This document shows positions 24,158 through 32,763 of a stretch of 64,000 bases of DNA, one piece after another. The translations under genes and the position numbers were made by a program. The stretch spans positions 19,465 through 83,464 of the forward strand of contig NZ_AXAE01000029.1 of assembly GCF_000472705.1 (NCBI RefSeq), written 5' to 3'. Source of the DNA: Mesorhizobium erdmanii USDA 3471. Lineage in GTDB: Bacteria > Pseudomonadota > Alphaproteobacteria > Rhizobiales > Rhizobiaceae. Within the stretch, counting starts at the first letter, position 1. Each line of letters begins with the position of its first letter. The notes under the pieces were generated by a model. It made no database searches, was not told the origin of the DNA, and saw only the letters and a list, made by a program, of their open reading frames with translations.

Positions 24158-25501
24158 ATGGCCGACACATCAGACGCTAAAAAACTGACCGACCGCGTCG
24201 CGGCACTTGTCGAGGCCGCCAAAAAGGCAGGCGCCGACGCTGCCGACGCGGTCGCCGTGCGCGGCCGCTCCACTGGAGTGTCGGTGCGGCTCGGCAAGGT
24301 CGAGGCTACCGAATCGTCCGAGGCCGAGGACGTCTCGTTGCGCGTCTTCGTCGGCCAGCGGGTGGCGAGCGTCTCGGCCACCGCCGCGTCCGATCCGCGC
24401 TCGCTGGCCGAGCGAGCCGTTGCCATGGCCAAAGTCTCGCCCGAGGATCCCTTTCAGGGTCTCGCCGACCCGGCGCTGCTGGCCAAGCAAACGCGCGATC
24501 TCGATTTGTTCGACGCCACCGAAGTGTCGGCCGACCAGTTGAAGGAAGCAGCGCTGGCGGCGGAAGCGGCAGGGCTTGCCGTCAAGGGCGTGACCAATTC
24601 GTCCGGCGCCAGCGCCGGTGCCGGTCTCGGCGGGCTGGTGCTGGCCACCTCGCACGGCTTCATTGGCCACTATGTCGGCTCGCGTTTCTCGCGTTCGGCC
24701 AGCGTCATCGCCGGCGAGGGCACCGGCATGGAGCGCGACTATGAATTCTCCTCGCGCCTGCATTTTGCCGATCTCGATGCGCCCGAAGACATCGGCCGAA
24801 AAGCCGGCGAACGCGCCGTGCGCCGCCTCGGCGCTCGCAAGGCTGCGACCGGGCCGGTAGACGTGGTGTTCGATCCGCGCGTGGCGCGCGGCATCGCCGG
24901 CCATATCGCCGGGGCCATCAATGGCGCGTCCGTGGCGCGCAAGACCTCGTTCCTGCGCGACATGATGGGCAAGCAGGTGGCCGCATCCGCGATCACCGTC
25001 ACCGACGAGCCGCTCCGACCGCGTGGCCAGGCCTCGCGTCCGTTCGATGGCGAAGGTATCGAGGGCGAGAAGCTGCTCATGGTCGAAAAGGGCGTGCTCA
25101 ACCACTGGTTCCTGTCGACTTCCGCCGCACGCGAACTCGGCCTTGTCACCAATGGGCGCGGATCGCGCAGTGGTTCTTCCGTCTCGCCGTCCTCGACCAA
25201 TCTCGCCATCGAACCGGGCGAGCGTTCGCCCGAGGATATGATCAAGTCGCTCAGGACGGGCTTCTATGTCACCGAAGTGTTCGGCCACGGCGTCGACATG
25301 ATCACCGGCGAATACAGCCGCGGCGCGTCCGGCTTCTGGATCGAGAATGGCCAGCTTGCCTATCCGGTCGCCGAAGTCACCATCGCCTCGAACCTGAAGA
25401 CGATGTTCCTCAACATGGTGCCCGCCAACGACCTCGACCGCAATTTCGGCACCGCCGCCCCGACGCTCCTGATCGAAGGCATGACCCTTGCCGGGGCCTG
25501 A
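24158..25501 (+). CDS. pmbA: TldD/PmbA family protein (TldE/PmbA)
   Basis: 447 residues from ATG 24158 (AGGA upstream); the frame is open 16 codons further without a site. Family features are GFIGHYVGSRFSRSASVIAG, VVFDPRVARGIAGHI, LSTSAARELGLVTNGRG and DMITGEYSRGASGFWIENG near the C-terminus. No HExxxH is present, which fits the TldE/PmbA subunit, not the metal-bearing TldD. TldD/TldE proteases mature peptides such as microcins and degrade unfolded peptides. Its end overlaps the start of the next gene. Confidence 0.93.
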   Translation: MADTSDAKKLTDRVAALVEAAKKAGADAADAVAVRGRSTGVSVRLGKVEATESSEAEDVSLRVFVGQRVASVSATAASDPRSLAERAVAMAKVSPEDPFQGLADPALLAKQTRDLDLFDATEVSADQLKEAALAAEAAGLAVKGVTNSSGASAGAGLGGLVLATSHGFIGHYVGSRFSRSASVIAGEGTGMERDYEFSSRLHFADLDAPEDIGRKAGERAVRRLGARKAATGPVDVVFDPRVARGIAGHIAGAINGASVARKTSFLRDMMGKQVAASAITVTDEPLRPRGQASRPFDGEGIEGEKLLMVEKGVLNHWFLSTSAARELGLVTNGRGSRSGSSVSPSSTNLAIEPGERSPEDMIKSLRTGFYVTEVFGHGVDMITGEYSRGASGFWIENGQLAYPVAEVTIASNLKTMFLNMVPANDLDRNFGTAAPTLLIEGMTLAGA

Positions 25502-26297
25502 ACCGACCGCTTCCCCTTCCGGCGACATTGGGGATCTGCCGCTGCTGCGCGACGCCGCCCGCGAGGCGGGGCTCATCGCCATGCGCTACTTCGGCAACAG
25601 CCCGCAGGTCTGGATGAAAGGCGGTACCTCGCCGGTCAGCGAAGCCGATCATGCGGCGGACGCCTATCTGCGCGACACGCTGCTGGCGGCGCGGCCGGAT
25701 TACGGCTGGCTGTCGGAGGAGACGGTCGACGATCCGGCCCGGCTTTCGGCGCGCCGCACCTTCGTCGTCGATCCGATCGACGGCACGCGTGGCTTCCTGG
25801 AGGGACAGCGCACATGGTGCGTCAGCGTCGCCGTCGTCGAACATGGCCGAACGCTTGCCGGGGTGCTCGAATGTCCGGCGATGGACGAGACCTACTGGGC
25901 GCAGCCCGGCCAAGGCGCCTTCCGTAACGGCAAGCGCATCGCGGTGCGTACGCTTGGCGACAAGGCCGAGATATCAGGGCTGAAGCAATTGATCGACCTG
26001 GTGCCGGCCAACTGGCAGAAGCGGCTGACACGGGCGCCCTACAGCCCTTCGCTCGCCTATCGACTGGCGATGATCGCCAATGGCACGCTCGACGCCACGT
26101 TCGTCAAGCCGAATGCGCATGACTGGGACATCGCCGCCGCCGATCTCATCCTGCGCGAGGCCGGCGGCCTGTTGCTCGACCCGCATGGCCGCGCGCCGCT
26201 CTATGCCGGCGAGGTGACCCGCCATGGCGCGCTCGCCGCCGGCAGCGGTGAATTGCTGGCGGTGCTCGTCGATGTCATCGCCGGACTGCATGCGTGA
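25488..26297 (+). CDS. Inositol monophosphatase family protein (CysQ/SuhB-like)
   Basis: 269 residues from a TTG at 25488 that overlaps the pmbA end by 14 nt. The next in-frame ATG, at 25581, would remove part of the first helix, so the TTG is kept with caution. Metal-binding motifs are LSEETVDDP, DPIDGTRGFLEG (DPxDGT) and AHDWDIAAADLILREAGG (WDxAA). The family removes phosphate from inositol phosphates or 3'-phosphoadenosine phosphates with Mg2+. The position before Kdo and lipid A genes could mean a sugar-phosphate substrate, but this is inference. Confidence 0.9.
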   Translation: MPGPEPTASPSGDIGDLPLLRDAAREAGLIAMRYFGNSPQVWMKGGTSPVSEADHAADAYLRDTLLAARPDYGWLSEETVDDPARLSARRTFVVDPIDGTRGFLEGQRTWCVSVAVVEHGRTLAGVLECPAMDETYWAQPGQGAFRNGKRIAVRTLGDKAEISGLKQLIDLVPANWQKRLTRAPYSPSLAYRLAMIANGTLDATFVKPNAHDWDIAAADLILREAGGLLLDPHGRAPLYAGEVTRHGALAAGSGELLAVLVDVIAGLHA

Positions 26298-26373
26298 AAC
26301 CACATTCGCAGGTTCCAAAGTCGGCGGCTTTGGTCTAGACCTGTCACAAACTCACAATATGTGAAGGACCGGC

Positions 26374-26619
26374 ATGACCGCGGAAGACGGGAAGAAGCAG
26401 CTTTTGCACCTGGTGTTCGGCGGCGAACTGAAGAAGCTTGGCGGCACCGAGTTCCGGGATCTCGACGGGCTCGACATTGTCGGCATCTATCCGGACTATC
26501 AATCCGCGCACACGGCGTGGAAGGCCAAGGCGCAAGCCAGCGTGGACAATGCCCATATGCGTTATTTCGTCGTTCATCTCCATCGCCTTCTGGACCCCGA
26601 CAGCAAGGTCGTCGGTTGA
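26374..26619 (+). CDS. DUF4170 domain-containing protein
   Basis: 81 residues from ATG 26374 with AAGGACC upstream. The sequence is compact and mixed alpha/beta: HLVFGGELKKLGGTEF, IVGIYPDYQSAHTAWKAKAQ and RYFVVHLHRLLDP. It is recognised as DUF4170, a small alphaproteobacterial family typically found beside the DUF374 acyltransferase and Kdo transferase genes, as here. The function is unknown. It is followed after 5 nt by the acyltransferase start. Confidence 0.88.
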   Translation: MTAEDGKKQLLHLVFGGELKKLGGTEFRDLDGLDIVGIYPDYQSAHTAWKAKAQASVDNAHMRYFVVHLHRLLDPDSKVVG

Positions 26620-26624
26620 CTTCG

Positions 26625-27416
26625 ATGGAGCATGACCTGGCGAAGGAGCCAGCCAGCGAGGCCGCGTCCACCGGCAGGGGCCGCAGCCGCACGACCAAGG
26701 CGTTCTGGCGCAAGATCCGCGAACCGCTAGCGCAGTCGCGATTCGTCAAGAACGCCATTGCCAGCCTGCTCGCCCAATTCGTGCGCCTGGTTCGCCTGAC
26801 CAGCCCCCTGGTCGCCGGATCGGCGCGCTTTTCGGGCGGCGCCTATGCTGAGTTCGAGCCCGGCATCATCGCTCTGTGGCATGGCCAGCATCTTTTGACG
26901 CCAGCCTATTATCCTAAGCGCAAACCGCTGGTCGCCATGGTGTCGCGCAGTGCCGATGCCGAGCTCAATGCGCTGATGCTGGAGAAATTCGGCATCGAGG
27001 CGGTGCGCGGTTCGGGTGGGCGCGACAATGCCAGGCATCTCGACAAGGGTGGGGCCAAAGCGCTCATCGCCCTGAAAAAGTCGCTCGTTGCCGGCAAGAA
27101 CGTTGCCATGATCGCAGACATTCCGCACGGCACGCCGCGCGACGCGGGGCTCGGTATCGTTCTCCTGGCGCGCCTTTCGGGCCGGCCGTTGCTGCCGGTC
27201 GCCATCGCCACCAGCCGCCGCAAGGTGCTGGAGAAGAGCTGGGACAAGACCACCATCAACCTGCCGTTCGGCCGATCCGCCGTGACCATCGGCACGCCGA
27301 TTTTCGTGGCGGCCGACGCCGACGACGCAGAAATGGAGCGCAAGCGCCAGGAAGTCACCGCCGCTCTCAATGCCGCGACGGCCGAGGCCTATCGTCTCGT
27401 GGATGGCCGGCGATGA
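26625..27416 (+). CDS. DUF374 family lysophospholipid acyltransferase-like protein
   Basis: 263 residues from ATG 26625, 5 nt after the DUF4170 stop. It has a Lys/Arg-rich N-terminus and a hydrophobic segment near residues 42-62. The acyltransferase-like core reads IIALWHGQHLLTPAY (HG-type in place of HxxxxD), followed by VAMVSRSADAELNALM, VAMIADIPHGTPRDAG and GRPLLPVAIATSRRK. DUF374 belongs to the LPLAT superfamily. Its place directly before waaA and lpxK suggests acylation of lipid A or a Kdo-lipid A precursor at the inner membrane, which is inferred. Confidence 0.88.
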   Translation: MEHDLAKEPASEAASTGRGRSRTTKAFWRKIREPLAQSRFVKNAIASLLAQFVRLVRLTSPLVAGSARFSGGAYAEFEPGIIALWHGQHLLTPAYYPKRKPLVAMVSRSADAELNALMLEKFGIEAVRGSGGRDNARHLDKGGAKALIALKKSLVAGKNVAMIADIPHGTPRDAGLGIVLLARLSGRPLLPVAIATSRRKVLEKSWDKTTINLPFGRSAVTIGTPIFVAADADDAEMERKRQEVTAALNAATAEAYRLVDGRR

Positions 27417-28729
27417 GCGGCCGCTGGGCGCGTACCATGCTGACGGCATACCGCTTCGCCGGTGCGGCAGCCTATCCGTTGGTCGGCCCCTATGTCGCCT
27501 GGCGCACCTCGCGCGGCAAGGAAGACCGCAACCGCCGCCGCGAGCGCTACGGCGTCGCCGGCCGCCCGCGCCCCGAAGGGCCCGTGATCTGGATCCATGC
27601 CGCGAGCGTCGGCGAGACCATAGCCGTCGTGCCGCTGGTCGAAAGCATTCTCGACTATGGCGTCAACATCGTGCTGACGACCGGCACGGTGACATCGGCC
27701 CAGGTTGCCGACGAGCGGCTCGGCGACCGCATCATCCACCAATATGTGCCGCTCGACCTGAAGCCGGCGGTCAGCCGGTTCCTCGACCACTGGCGGCCGG
27801 ACCTGGCGATCATCGCCGAATCCGAAATCTGGCCGATGACCATCCTCGAACTTGGCGCGCGCCACGTACCGCAGGTGCTGGTCAATGGCAGGCTGTCCGA
27901 TCGCTCGTTCACCTCGTGGAAGAAGCGGGCCAACATCGCCGAGGCGCTGTTCGAGAACCTGGCCCATGTCGTCGCCCAGTCCGATGTCGATGGCGAGCGT
28001 TTTCGCGCACTGGGTGCCCGGCCGGTGACGGTGTCGGGCAACCTCAAGGTCGATACCAACCCGCCGCCCGTCGACGAACGGGCGCTGGCCACCATGCAGC
28101 GGCAGATCGGCGGCCGACCGACCTGGGCGGCAATCTCGACCCATGATGGCGAGGAAGTGGTCGCGGCGGAAGTCCACGCGACGCTGCACAAACGTCACCA
28201 CGGCCTGCTGACGATCGTGGTGCCGCGCCATCCCGATCGGGCGGAAACCCTTGCCGCGCAGATTTCCGGCATGGGCCTGAAGGTCGCGCGGCGCAGCAAG
28301 GGCGACCGCATCGGGCCTGACACCGATATCCTGCTCGGCGATACGATCGGCGAGATGGGGCTTTATCTCCGGTTGACCGAGATCGCCTTCGTCGGCCGCT
28401 CGCTGACCTCGGAGGGCGGCCAGAATCCGCTCGAGCCGGCCATGCTCGACACCGCGGTTCTGGCCGGGCGCAACGTTCAGAATTTCCGCGAAGCCTATCA
28501 GCGCCTGATTGACAGCGGCGGCGCCAAGCTGGTGCGCGATCGCGACATGCTGGCAGGTGCGGTCAATTTCCTTTTGACCAACGAAGTGGCGCGCCACGAG
28601 ATGATGGCGGCAGGGATCGCGACCGTCGACGAGATGCGCGGCGCGCTGGCGCGCACGCTGAGATCGCTCGAACCCTATATCCAGCCGCTGGTCGTCAAGT
28701 CGCGCCTGAAGGGCGCCAACGGGCGCTAG
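27413..28729 (+). CDS. waaA: 3-deoxy-D-manno-octulosonic acid transferase
   Basis: 438 residues; ATG 27413 overlaps the previous stop (ATGA). The N-terminus is hydrophobic (LTAYRFAGAAAYPLVGPYVAW). GT30 motifs are IWIHAASVGETIAVVPL, AIIAESEIWPMTILE, LVNGRLSDRSF, ISTHDGEEVVAAE and FVGRSLTSEGGQNPLEPA. The enzyme transfers Kdo from CMP-Kdo to the lipid IVA-type precursor on the cytoplasmic side of the inner membrane. It is followed directly by lpxK, though LpxK acts one step earlier in the pathway. Confidence 0.96.
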   Translation: MSGRWARTMLTAYRFAGAAAYPLVGPYVAWRTSRGKEDRNRRRERYGVAGRPRPEGPVIWIHAASVGETIAVVPLVESILDYGVNIVLTTGTVTSAQVADERLGDRIIHQYVPLDLKPAVSRFLDHWRPDLAIIAESEIWPMTILELGARHVPQVLVNGRLSDRSFTSWKKRANIAEALFENLAHVVAQSDVDGERFRALGARPVTVSGNLKVDTNPPPVDERALATMQRQIGGRPTWAAISTHDGEEVVAAEVHATLHKRHHGLLTIVVPRHPDRAETLAAQISGMGLKVARRSKGDRIGPDTDILLGDTIGEMGLYLRLTEIAFVGRSLTSEGGQNPLEPAMLDTAVLAGRNVQNFREAYQRLIDSGGAKLVRDRDMLAGAVNFLLTNEVARHEMMAAGIATVDEMRGALARTLRSLEPYIQPLVVKSRLKGANGR

Positions 28730-28730
28730 C

Positions 28731-29756
28731 GTGGCCTCCGAAGCACCACCATTCTGGTGGGAAGAGCCGGACTGGAAAGTCCTGGCGCTGTCGCCGTTGT
28801 CGGCTATCTACGCACTCGTTGCCGGCCGTGGCATGCGGCGGGCCCGCCGTGAGAAGATCGAGGCGCCGGTTCTGTGCATCGGTAATTTCACTGTCGGCGG
28901 CACTGGCAAGACGCCGGTGGCCATCGCGCTCGCTGAACAGGCCAAGCGCATGCGACTGAAGCCCGGTATCCTGTCGCGCGGCCACGGCGGATCCTTCGCC
29001 GAGCCGCACGTCGTCGATGCCGATCACGATGCCGCCAAGCATGTCGGCGACGAGCCGCTGCTTTTGGCCGAACACGCCCCGGTGGCGGTGACGCCGAACC
29101 GCGCCGCCGGCGCCCGGCTGCTCATGGAAAAGCACGGCTGCGATTTCCTGATCATGGACGATGGCTTTCAGAGCGCGCGCATCCATATCGATTATGCGCT
29201 GGTCGTGGTCGATGCCCGCTACGGCATCGGCAATGGCCGTGTCATTCCGGGTGGCCCGCTGCGGGCCAAGATCGTCGACCAGCTGGTCTTCACCAGCGGA
29301 CTGTTGAAGATGGGCGAGGGTACCGCCGCCGACGCCGTGGTGCGCCAAGCGGCGCGCGCCGGCCGGCCGATCTTCGAGGCTCATACCGAGCCAAACAGCA
29401 AGGCGGGGCTTGCCGGCAAGCGCTTCCTGGCCTTCGCCGGCATCGGCCATCCTGACAAATTCTTCGACACGGTGCGGGCGGCAGGCGGCGAGGTCGTTCT
29501 CTCAAAGCCCTTTCCGGATCATCATTTCTATGCCGAGGATGAGTTGGCCGAACTGGCGGCGACGGCGCTTGCCGAAGGCATCGGCCTCATCACCACCGCC
29601 AAGGACGCCGCCCGGCTGCGCCACGGCGCCGCGCAGGACTTTCTCGACAAACTCGAGGTGCTGGAAATCGACGCGGTGTTCGAGCTCGACCACGTTCCCG
29701 AACGCATCATCGAGGAAACGCTCGATGCCTGGCGGCAGCGCAAGCTGAGGGGCTGA
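28731..29756 (+). CDS. lpxK: Tetraacyldisaccharide 4'-kinase
   Basis: 341 residues from a GTG at 28731, one base after the waaA stop. The P-loop is NFTVGGTGKTPVAIALAEQ. Other LpxK motifs are KPGILSRGHGG, VGDEPLLLAEHAPVAV, DFLIMDDGFQSARI and RVIPGGPLRAKI. A transmembrane-like N-terminal helix (LSPLSAIYALVAG) holds it at the membrane. It phosphorylates the 4'-position of the lipid A disaccharide with ATP. This is the last of five closely linked plus-strand envelope genes. Confidence 0.96.
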   Translation: MASEAPPFWWEEPDWKVLALSPLSAIYALVAGRGMRRARREKIEAPVLCIGNFTVGGTGKTPVAIALAEQAKRMRLKPGILSRGHGGSFAEPHVVDADHDAAKHVGDEPLLLAEHAPVAVTPNRAAGARLLMEKHGCDFLIMDDGFQSARIHIDYALVVVDARYGIGNGRVIPGGPLRAKIVDQLVFTSGLLKMGEGTAADAVVRQAARAGRPIFEAHTEPNSKAGLAGKRFLAFAGIGHPDKFFDTVRAAGGEVVLSKPFPDHHFYAEDELAELAATALAEGIGLITTAKDAARLRHGAAQDFLDKLEVLEIDAVFELDHVPERIIEETLDAWRQRKLRG

Positions 29757-29804
29757 ACAGCAATCGGCGTCGTCTGTGGCGCACTCGGGCGTGCTTCCGC
29801 TCCC

Positions 29805-30038
29805 TCAGCGCCGGCTGCGCAGCTCCGGATGCACCTCGATTTCGCGGCGCAGCGAGGCGGTGGCGCTCACATAAGGCTCCTGCCTGGCGACGCTCCAGTA
29901 TTTCAGCTCATCCAGGGGGATGCTTTCCCCGGTCACCGCGCAGCGCACGAACGAGCCGGGGCTGGTGACCTGGAAATCGCCATCAAGATAGCGGATGCGG
30001 GCTTCCTTGCCGCCCGGGCCTTCGAAACGGTTCATCAT
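29805..30038 (-). CDS. DUF2093 domain-containing protein
   Basis: 77 residues, starting MMNRFEGPGGKEARIRYLDG, with the family core FQVTSPGSFVRCAVTGESIP and DELKYWSVARQEPY. DUF2093 is a short alphaproteobacterial family of unknown function, often close to lpxK. It converges with the lpxK operon. No membrane segment or signal is seen, and the single conserved Cys lies in RCAVTG. Confidence 0.88.
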   Translation of the reverse strand: MMNRFEGPGGKEARIRYLDGDFQVTSPGSFVRCAVTGESIPLDELKYWSVARQEPYVSATASLRREIEVHPELRSRR

Positions 30039-30160
30039 GCGGTGGTGCCGAGGTTCATACGGATTTCATCGCCACAAATCGCGGGCCAGGTCAAGCATGT
30101 GACAAGCTTGGGACAATGCTGAGGCGTTAACACAATCTTAAAAGTTTCTGTTTTGGGGGC

Positions 30161-30751
30161 ATGATGGATATTTCTTCCGCCCGCCTGGCTTCCTTGCTCA
30201 AGGAGGCGGTGACGCCGCAGCCCGTGCCGTTGGCGAAAGCCGATCCGGTCAGGACGGCGCTGGTCAGGGAACTGGTCCAGCCCGCCGCGCCCTCCCTGTT
30301 CGCCCAACGCACGGCGCCGGCTTTGCTGGCGATGCCTGTGGCACCCATCGCCGTCAAATCGCAGCAGATCGCTTCTTCCGGTATCGTCGAAGCCTATCAG
30401 GTCCAGCTCGATACGCGCGACGAGGCGGTATTGGCAACGGTGGTGGGGAGAAAGGCAGCGCCCGAAGCTGAAACGCAGCGCGGCGCCTTACCGCCTTCGG
30501 CAACGGCCAATGACAACGCTCCCGCCAGGGCTGCCGGGGTGTCCTTGCTGTCGTTTATCCCGCCGCAGGCTCCTGTCCTGCAAAACGCTGCTGCCCTGGC
30601 TACGCCGGCGGGACGGCGAAGGCCTATCAATCAATCCCACGCTGCGGCAGCCAACCCCGAGGGTTTGCTGGTGAGGATCGGCTTTGTGTCGATCATGACC
30701 GGCTTGTTGGCGACAGTGATGTTCGGGTTCGTTTTGCTGCTGCTTCGCTGA
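30161..30751 (+). CDS. Hypothetical protein with a C-terminal membrane anchor
   Basis: 196 residues from ATG 30161 (or 30164), preceded by a G-rich site. The body is rich in Ala, Pro, Gln and Val without a recognisable domain. A single hydrophobic segment, IGFVSIMTGLLATVMFGFVL, ends two or three residues before the terminus, giving a tail-anchored layout. I do not recognise a family. Codon use matches the neighbours and the frame is uninterrupted, so it is probably a real gene of restricted distribution. Confidence 0.65.
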   Translation: MMDISSARLASLLKEAVTPQPVPLAKADPVRTALVRELVQPAAPSLFAQRTAPALLAMPVAPIAVKSQQIASSGIVEAYQVQLDTRDEAVLATVVGRKAAPEAETQRGALPPSATANDNAPARAAGVSLLSFIPPQAPVLQNAAALATPAGRRRPINQSHAAAANPEGLLVRIGFVSIMTGLLATVMFGFVLLLLR

Positions 30752-30776
30752 ACGAATCGGCGATAGGCCAGGAGGC

Positions 30777-31709
30777 CTATCGCTCCGCTTCGATGAAAGC
30801 CTCGATCTTGTCCGGCGCCAATCCGGCCTGCTGCGCGATGCGGCGGGCAAGGTCGGCGGCGGCAGTGCGTGGCCGTCCCAGCGGCCGGTCAAGCCAGTAG
30901 GACACCGGATTGAGCGCGGTGCGCTCGTCGACAGCGGTGATGCGGCCCGATTCCAGCTGATGCCCGGTCAGCGGCGGACGCGCCAGCGCGATGCCGAGCC
31001 CATAGGCAGCGGCATCCAATACCAGATTATAGTCTTCGAAACGGCGGTCCTGTGGGCGCGGGCGATAGTCCATACCTTGCGCGGCGAACCAGGCACGCCA
31101 GCCTGAGGCATCGGAATCGTTGATCAGCGGAAATCTCAGCAGCCGGGCAGGATCGCCACGGCCGATTTCGCGCGCCAGTTCGGGCGAGGCGACCGGGAAG
31201 ACATGCTCCTCGAACAGCTGCACCGACACGCGGCCTGGAATGCCGCCCCGGCCGCAGCGGATCGACAGGTCGATGCCTTCATCGGCAAGGTCGGCCTGGC
31301 GGATGTCGACATCGAGCACGATGCGCAGCTTGGCGGGATTGTTCTCCAGCGCCGCCATGCGCGGCATCAGCCAAAGCCCGCTGACAGAGGGGATCGACGT
31401 CAGTCGCACCACCGCCGTGCCGCGCGGCTCGACCCAGCGATCGGAATGGCTCGATATCAGCGCGAAAGCCTCCGACGTGCGCAGATGCAGCCGGTTACCT
31501 TCGATCGTCAGTGAGACGCCACGCGCGCCGCGATCGAACACTTTCAAGCCCAGCCAGTCCTCGAGCTTGGCGATCTGCCGGCTGACGGCGCCATGGGTGA
31601 TGTTGAGCTTTTCGGCAGCCGCCGAAAAGCTGCCGGTGCGCGCCGCCGCGTCGAAGGCACGCAAGGTTTCGAGCGGAACCATCGTATCTGAGCTGTGATC
31701 CATAGTCAC
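30777..31709 (-). CDS. LysR family transcriptional regulator (GcvA-like)
   Basis: 310 residues from a GTG at 31709, chosen because GAGG lies 7 nt upstream; ATGs at 31703 and 31682 are alternatives. The N-terminal winged helix-turn-helix reads LRAFDAAARTGSFSAAAEKL and THGAVSRQIAKLEDWLG. The C-terminal effector domain has WLMPRMAALENNPAKLRIVL and GIDLSIRCGRGG, typical of the GcvA/AmpR group. It is divergent from an EamA exporter gene, 86 nt between starts, and is probably its regulator. Confidence 0.92.
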   Translation of the reverse strand: MTMDHSSDTMVPLETLRAFDAAARTGSFSAAAEKLNITHGAVSRQIAKLEDWLGLKVFDRGARGVSLTIEGNRLHLRTSEAFALISSHSDRWVEPRGTAVVRLTSIPSVSGLWLMPRMAALENNPAKLRIVLDVDIRQADLADEGIDLSIRCGRGGIPGRVSVQLFEEHVFPVASPELAREIGRGDPARLLRFPLINDSDASGWRAWFAAQGMDYRPRPQDRRFEDYNLVLDAAAYGLGIALARPPLTGHQLESGRITAVDERTALNPVSYWLDRPLGRPRTAAADLARRIAQQAGLAPDKIEAFIEAER

Positions 31710-31795
31710 AGGTGATCCTCGATTTGGTCGTTTGTCAACCAGCAGGAAAAGGCGTTCTGTGGCTTTCGAGATGGAAGAACAAGGAGGACAGTGAG

Positions 31796-32689
31796 ATGGG
31801 CGCGATGACGGGCACGTTGAATCAGACACAGCGGATGGACACCACGGCGGCTGTCGCGGTTGCGCTGACGGTGGTTGGTTGGGCGTCCGCCTTTCCGGCG
31901 ATCCGTGCCGGCCTTGCCGCCTTTCAGCCGCTGGAGCTTGGCGCGCTGCGCTTCGCCATCGCCGCGGTGCCGGCGGCGATCTTCCTTGCGGTCAAGCGCC
32001 CGGCGCTGCCGAGGATCGGCGAATTGTGGCGCTTTGCCTTTGGCGGCGCCATCTTCGTCGCGCTCTACACAGCCATGCTCAATTTTGGCGAATTGACGGT
32101 CTCGGCGGGCGCCGCCGGCTTCATCATCAATGTGAGCCCGATCTTCACCGCCATCATGGCGATGGCGCTTCTCGGCGAGCGCTTCTCGCGCCTGGCCTGG
32201 CTCGGCACGGCCATCTCCTTTGCCGGCATTGGCATTATCGCCGTGGCCGACGGCCATGGCCTGCACTTCAACGCCGGCGCGCTGCTGGTGCTTGGCTCCG
32301 CGCTCTGCTCGGCTGTCAACACCATCGTCCAGAAGCCGTTGTTTGCCCGCCACCACCCGCTGACCATCGCGGCGTCCAACATGGTGCTCGGTGCGCTCTG
32401 CCTGGCGCCTTTCCTGCCCGCCGCTTTCCAGCAGGCCGCCGTCGCCGACACCGCCGGTCTCGGCGCCGTCATCTATCTCGGCATCGTGCCGAGCCTGATC
32501 GCCTATGCCGCCTGGGCGACGGCCCTGTCGCGACTGCCGGCGGCGCGCGCTTCGAATTTCCTCTACCTTGTCTCGCCGATGTCCGCCTTGATCGGCTTCT
32601 TCTGGCTGGGTGAAGTGCCGACCCTGCTCGGCATCTTCGGCGGCGCGCTGGCGCTCGGCGGCGTCATCGTGGTGAATTTGAAGAGGTAG
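31796..32689 (+). CDS. EamA/DMT family transporter
   Basis: 297 residues from ATG 31796 with a strong AGGAGG 8 nt upstream. About ten hydrophobic segments form two EamA repeats. The first starts VAVALTVVGWASAFPAIRAG with FGELTVSAGAAGFIINVSPI; the second includes LVLGSALCSAVNTIVQKPLF and ends GGALALGGVIVVNLKR. Such proteins export metabolites or amino acids across the inner membrane. The substrate is unknown. Control by the divergent LysR gene is likely. Confidence 0.92.
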   Translation: MGAMTGTLNQTQRMDTTAAVAVALTVVGWASAFPAIRAGLAAFQPLELGALRFAIAAVPAAIFLAVKRPALPRIGELWRFAFGGAIFVALYTAMLNFGELTVSAGAAGFIINVSPIFTAIMAMALLGERFSRLAWLGTAISFAGIGIIAVADGHGLHFNAGALLVLGSALCSAVNTIVQKPLFARHHPLTIAASNMVLGALCLAPFLPAAFQQAAVADTAGLGAVIYLGIVPSLIAYAAWATALSRLPAARASNFLYLVSPMSALIGFFWLGEVPTLLGIFGGALALGGVIVVNLKR

Positions 32690-32763
32690 AACAGAAGGTT
32701 GGAAGGTTTCCCTGAATCGAAACCTCCCCTACGGAGAGGCAGCGAACTGCGCCGAGAGCGCCT

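Noticed and set aside
24170..25582. 470-residue minus-strand open frame
   Set aside because: Shadow of pmbA on the opposite strand; no domain.
32704..32725. Terminator after the EamA gene
   Set aside because: AGGTTTC/GAAACCT forms only a 7-bp AT-containing stem with an 8-nt loop and no T-tract; too weak to list.
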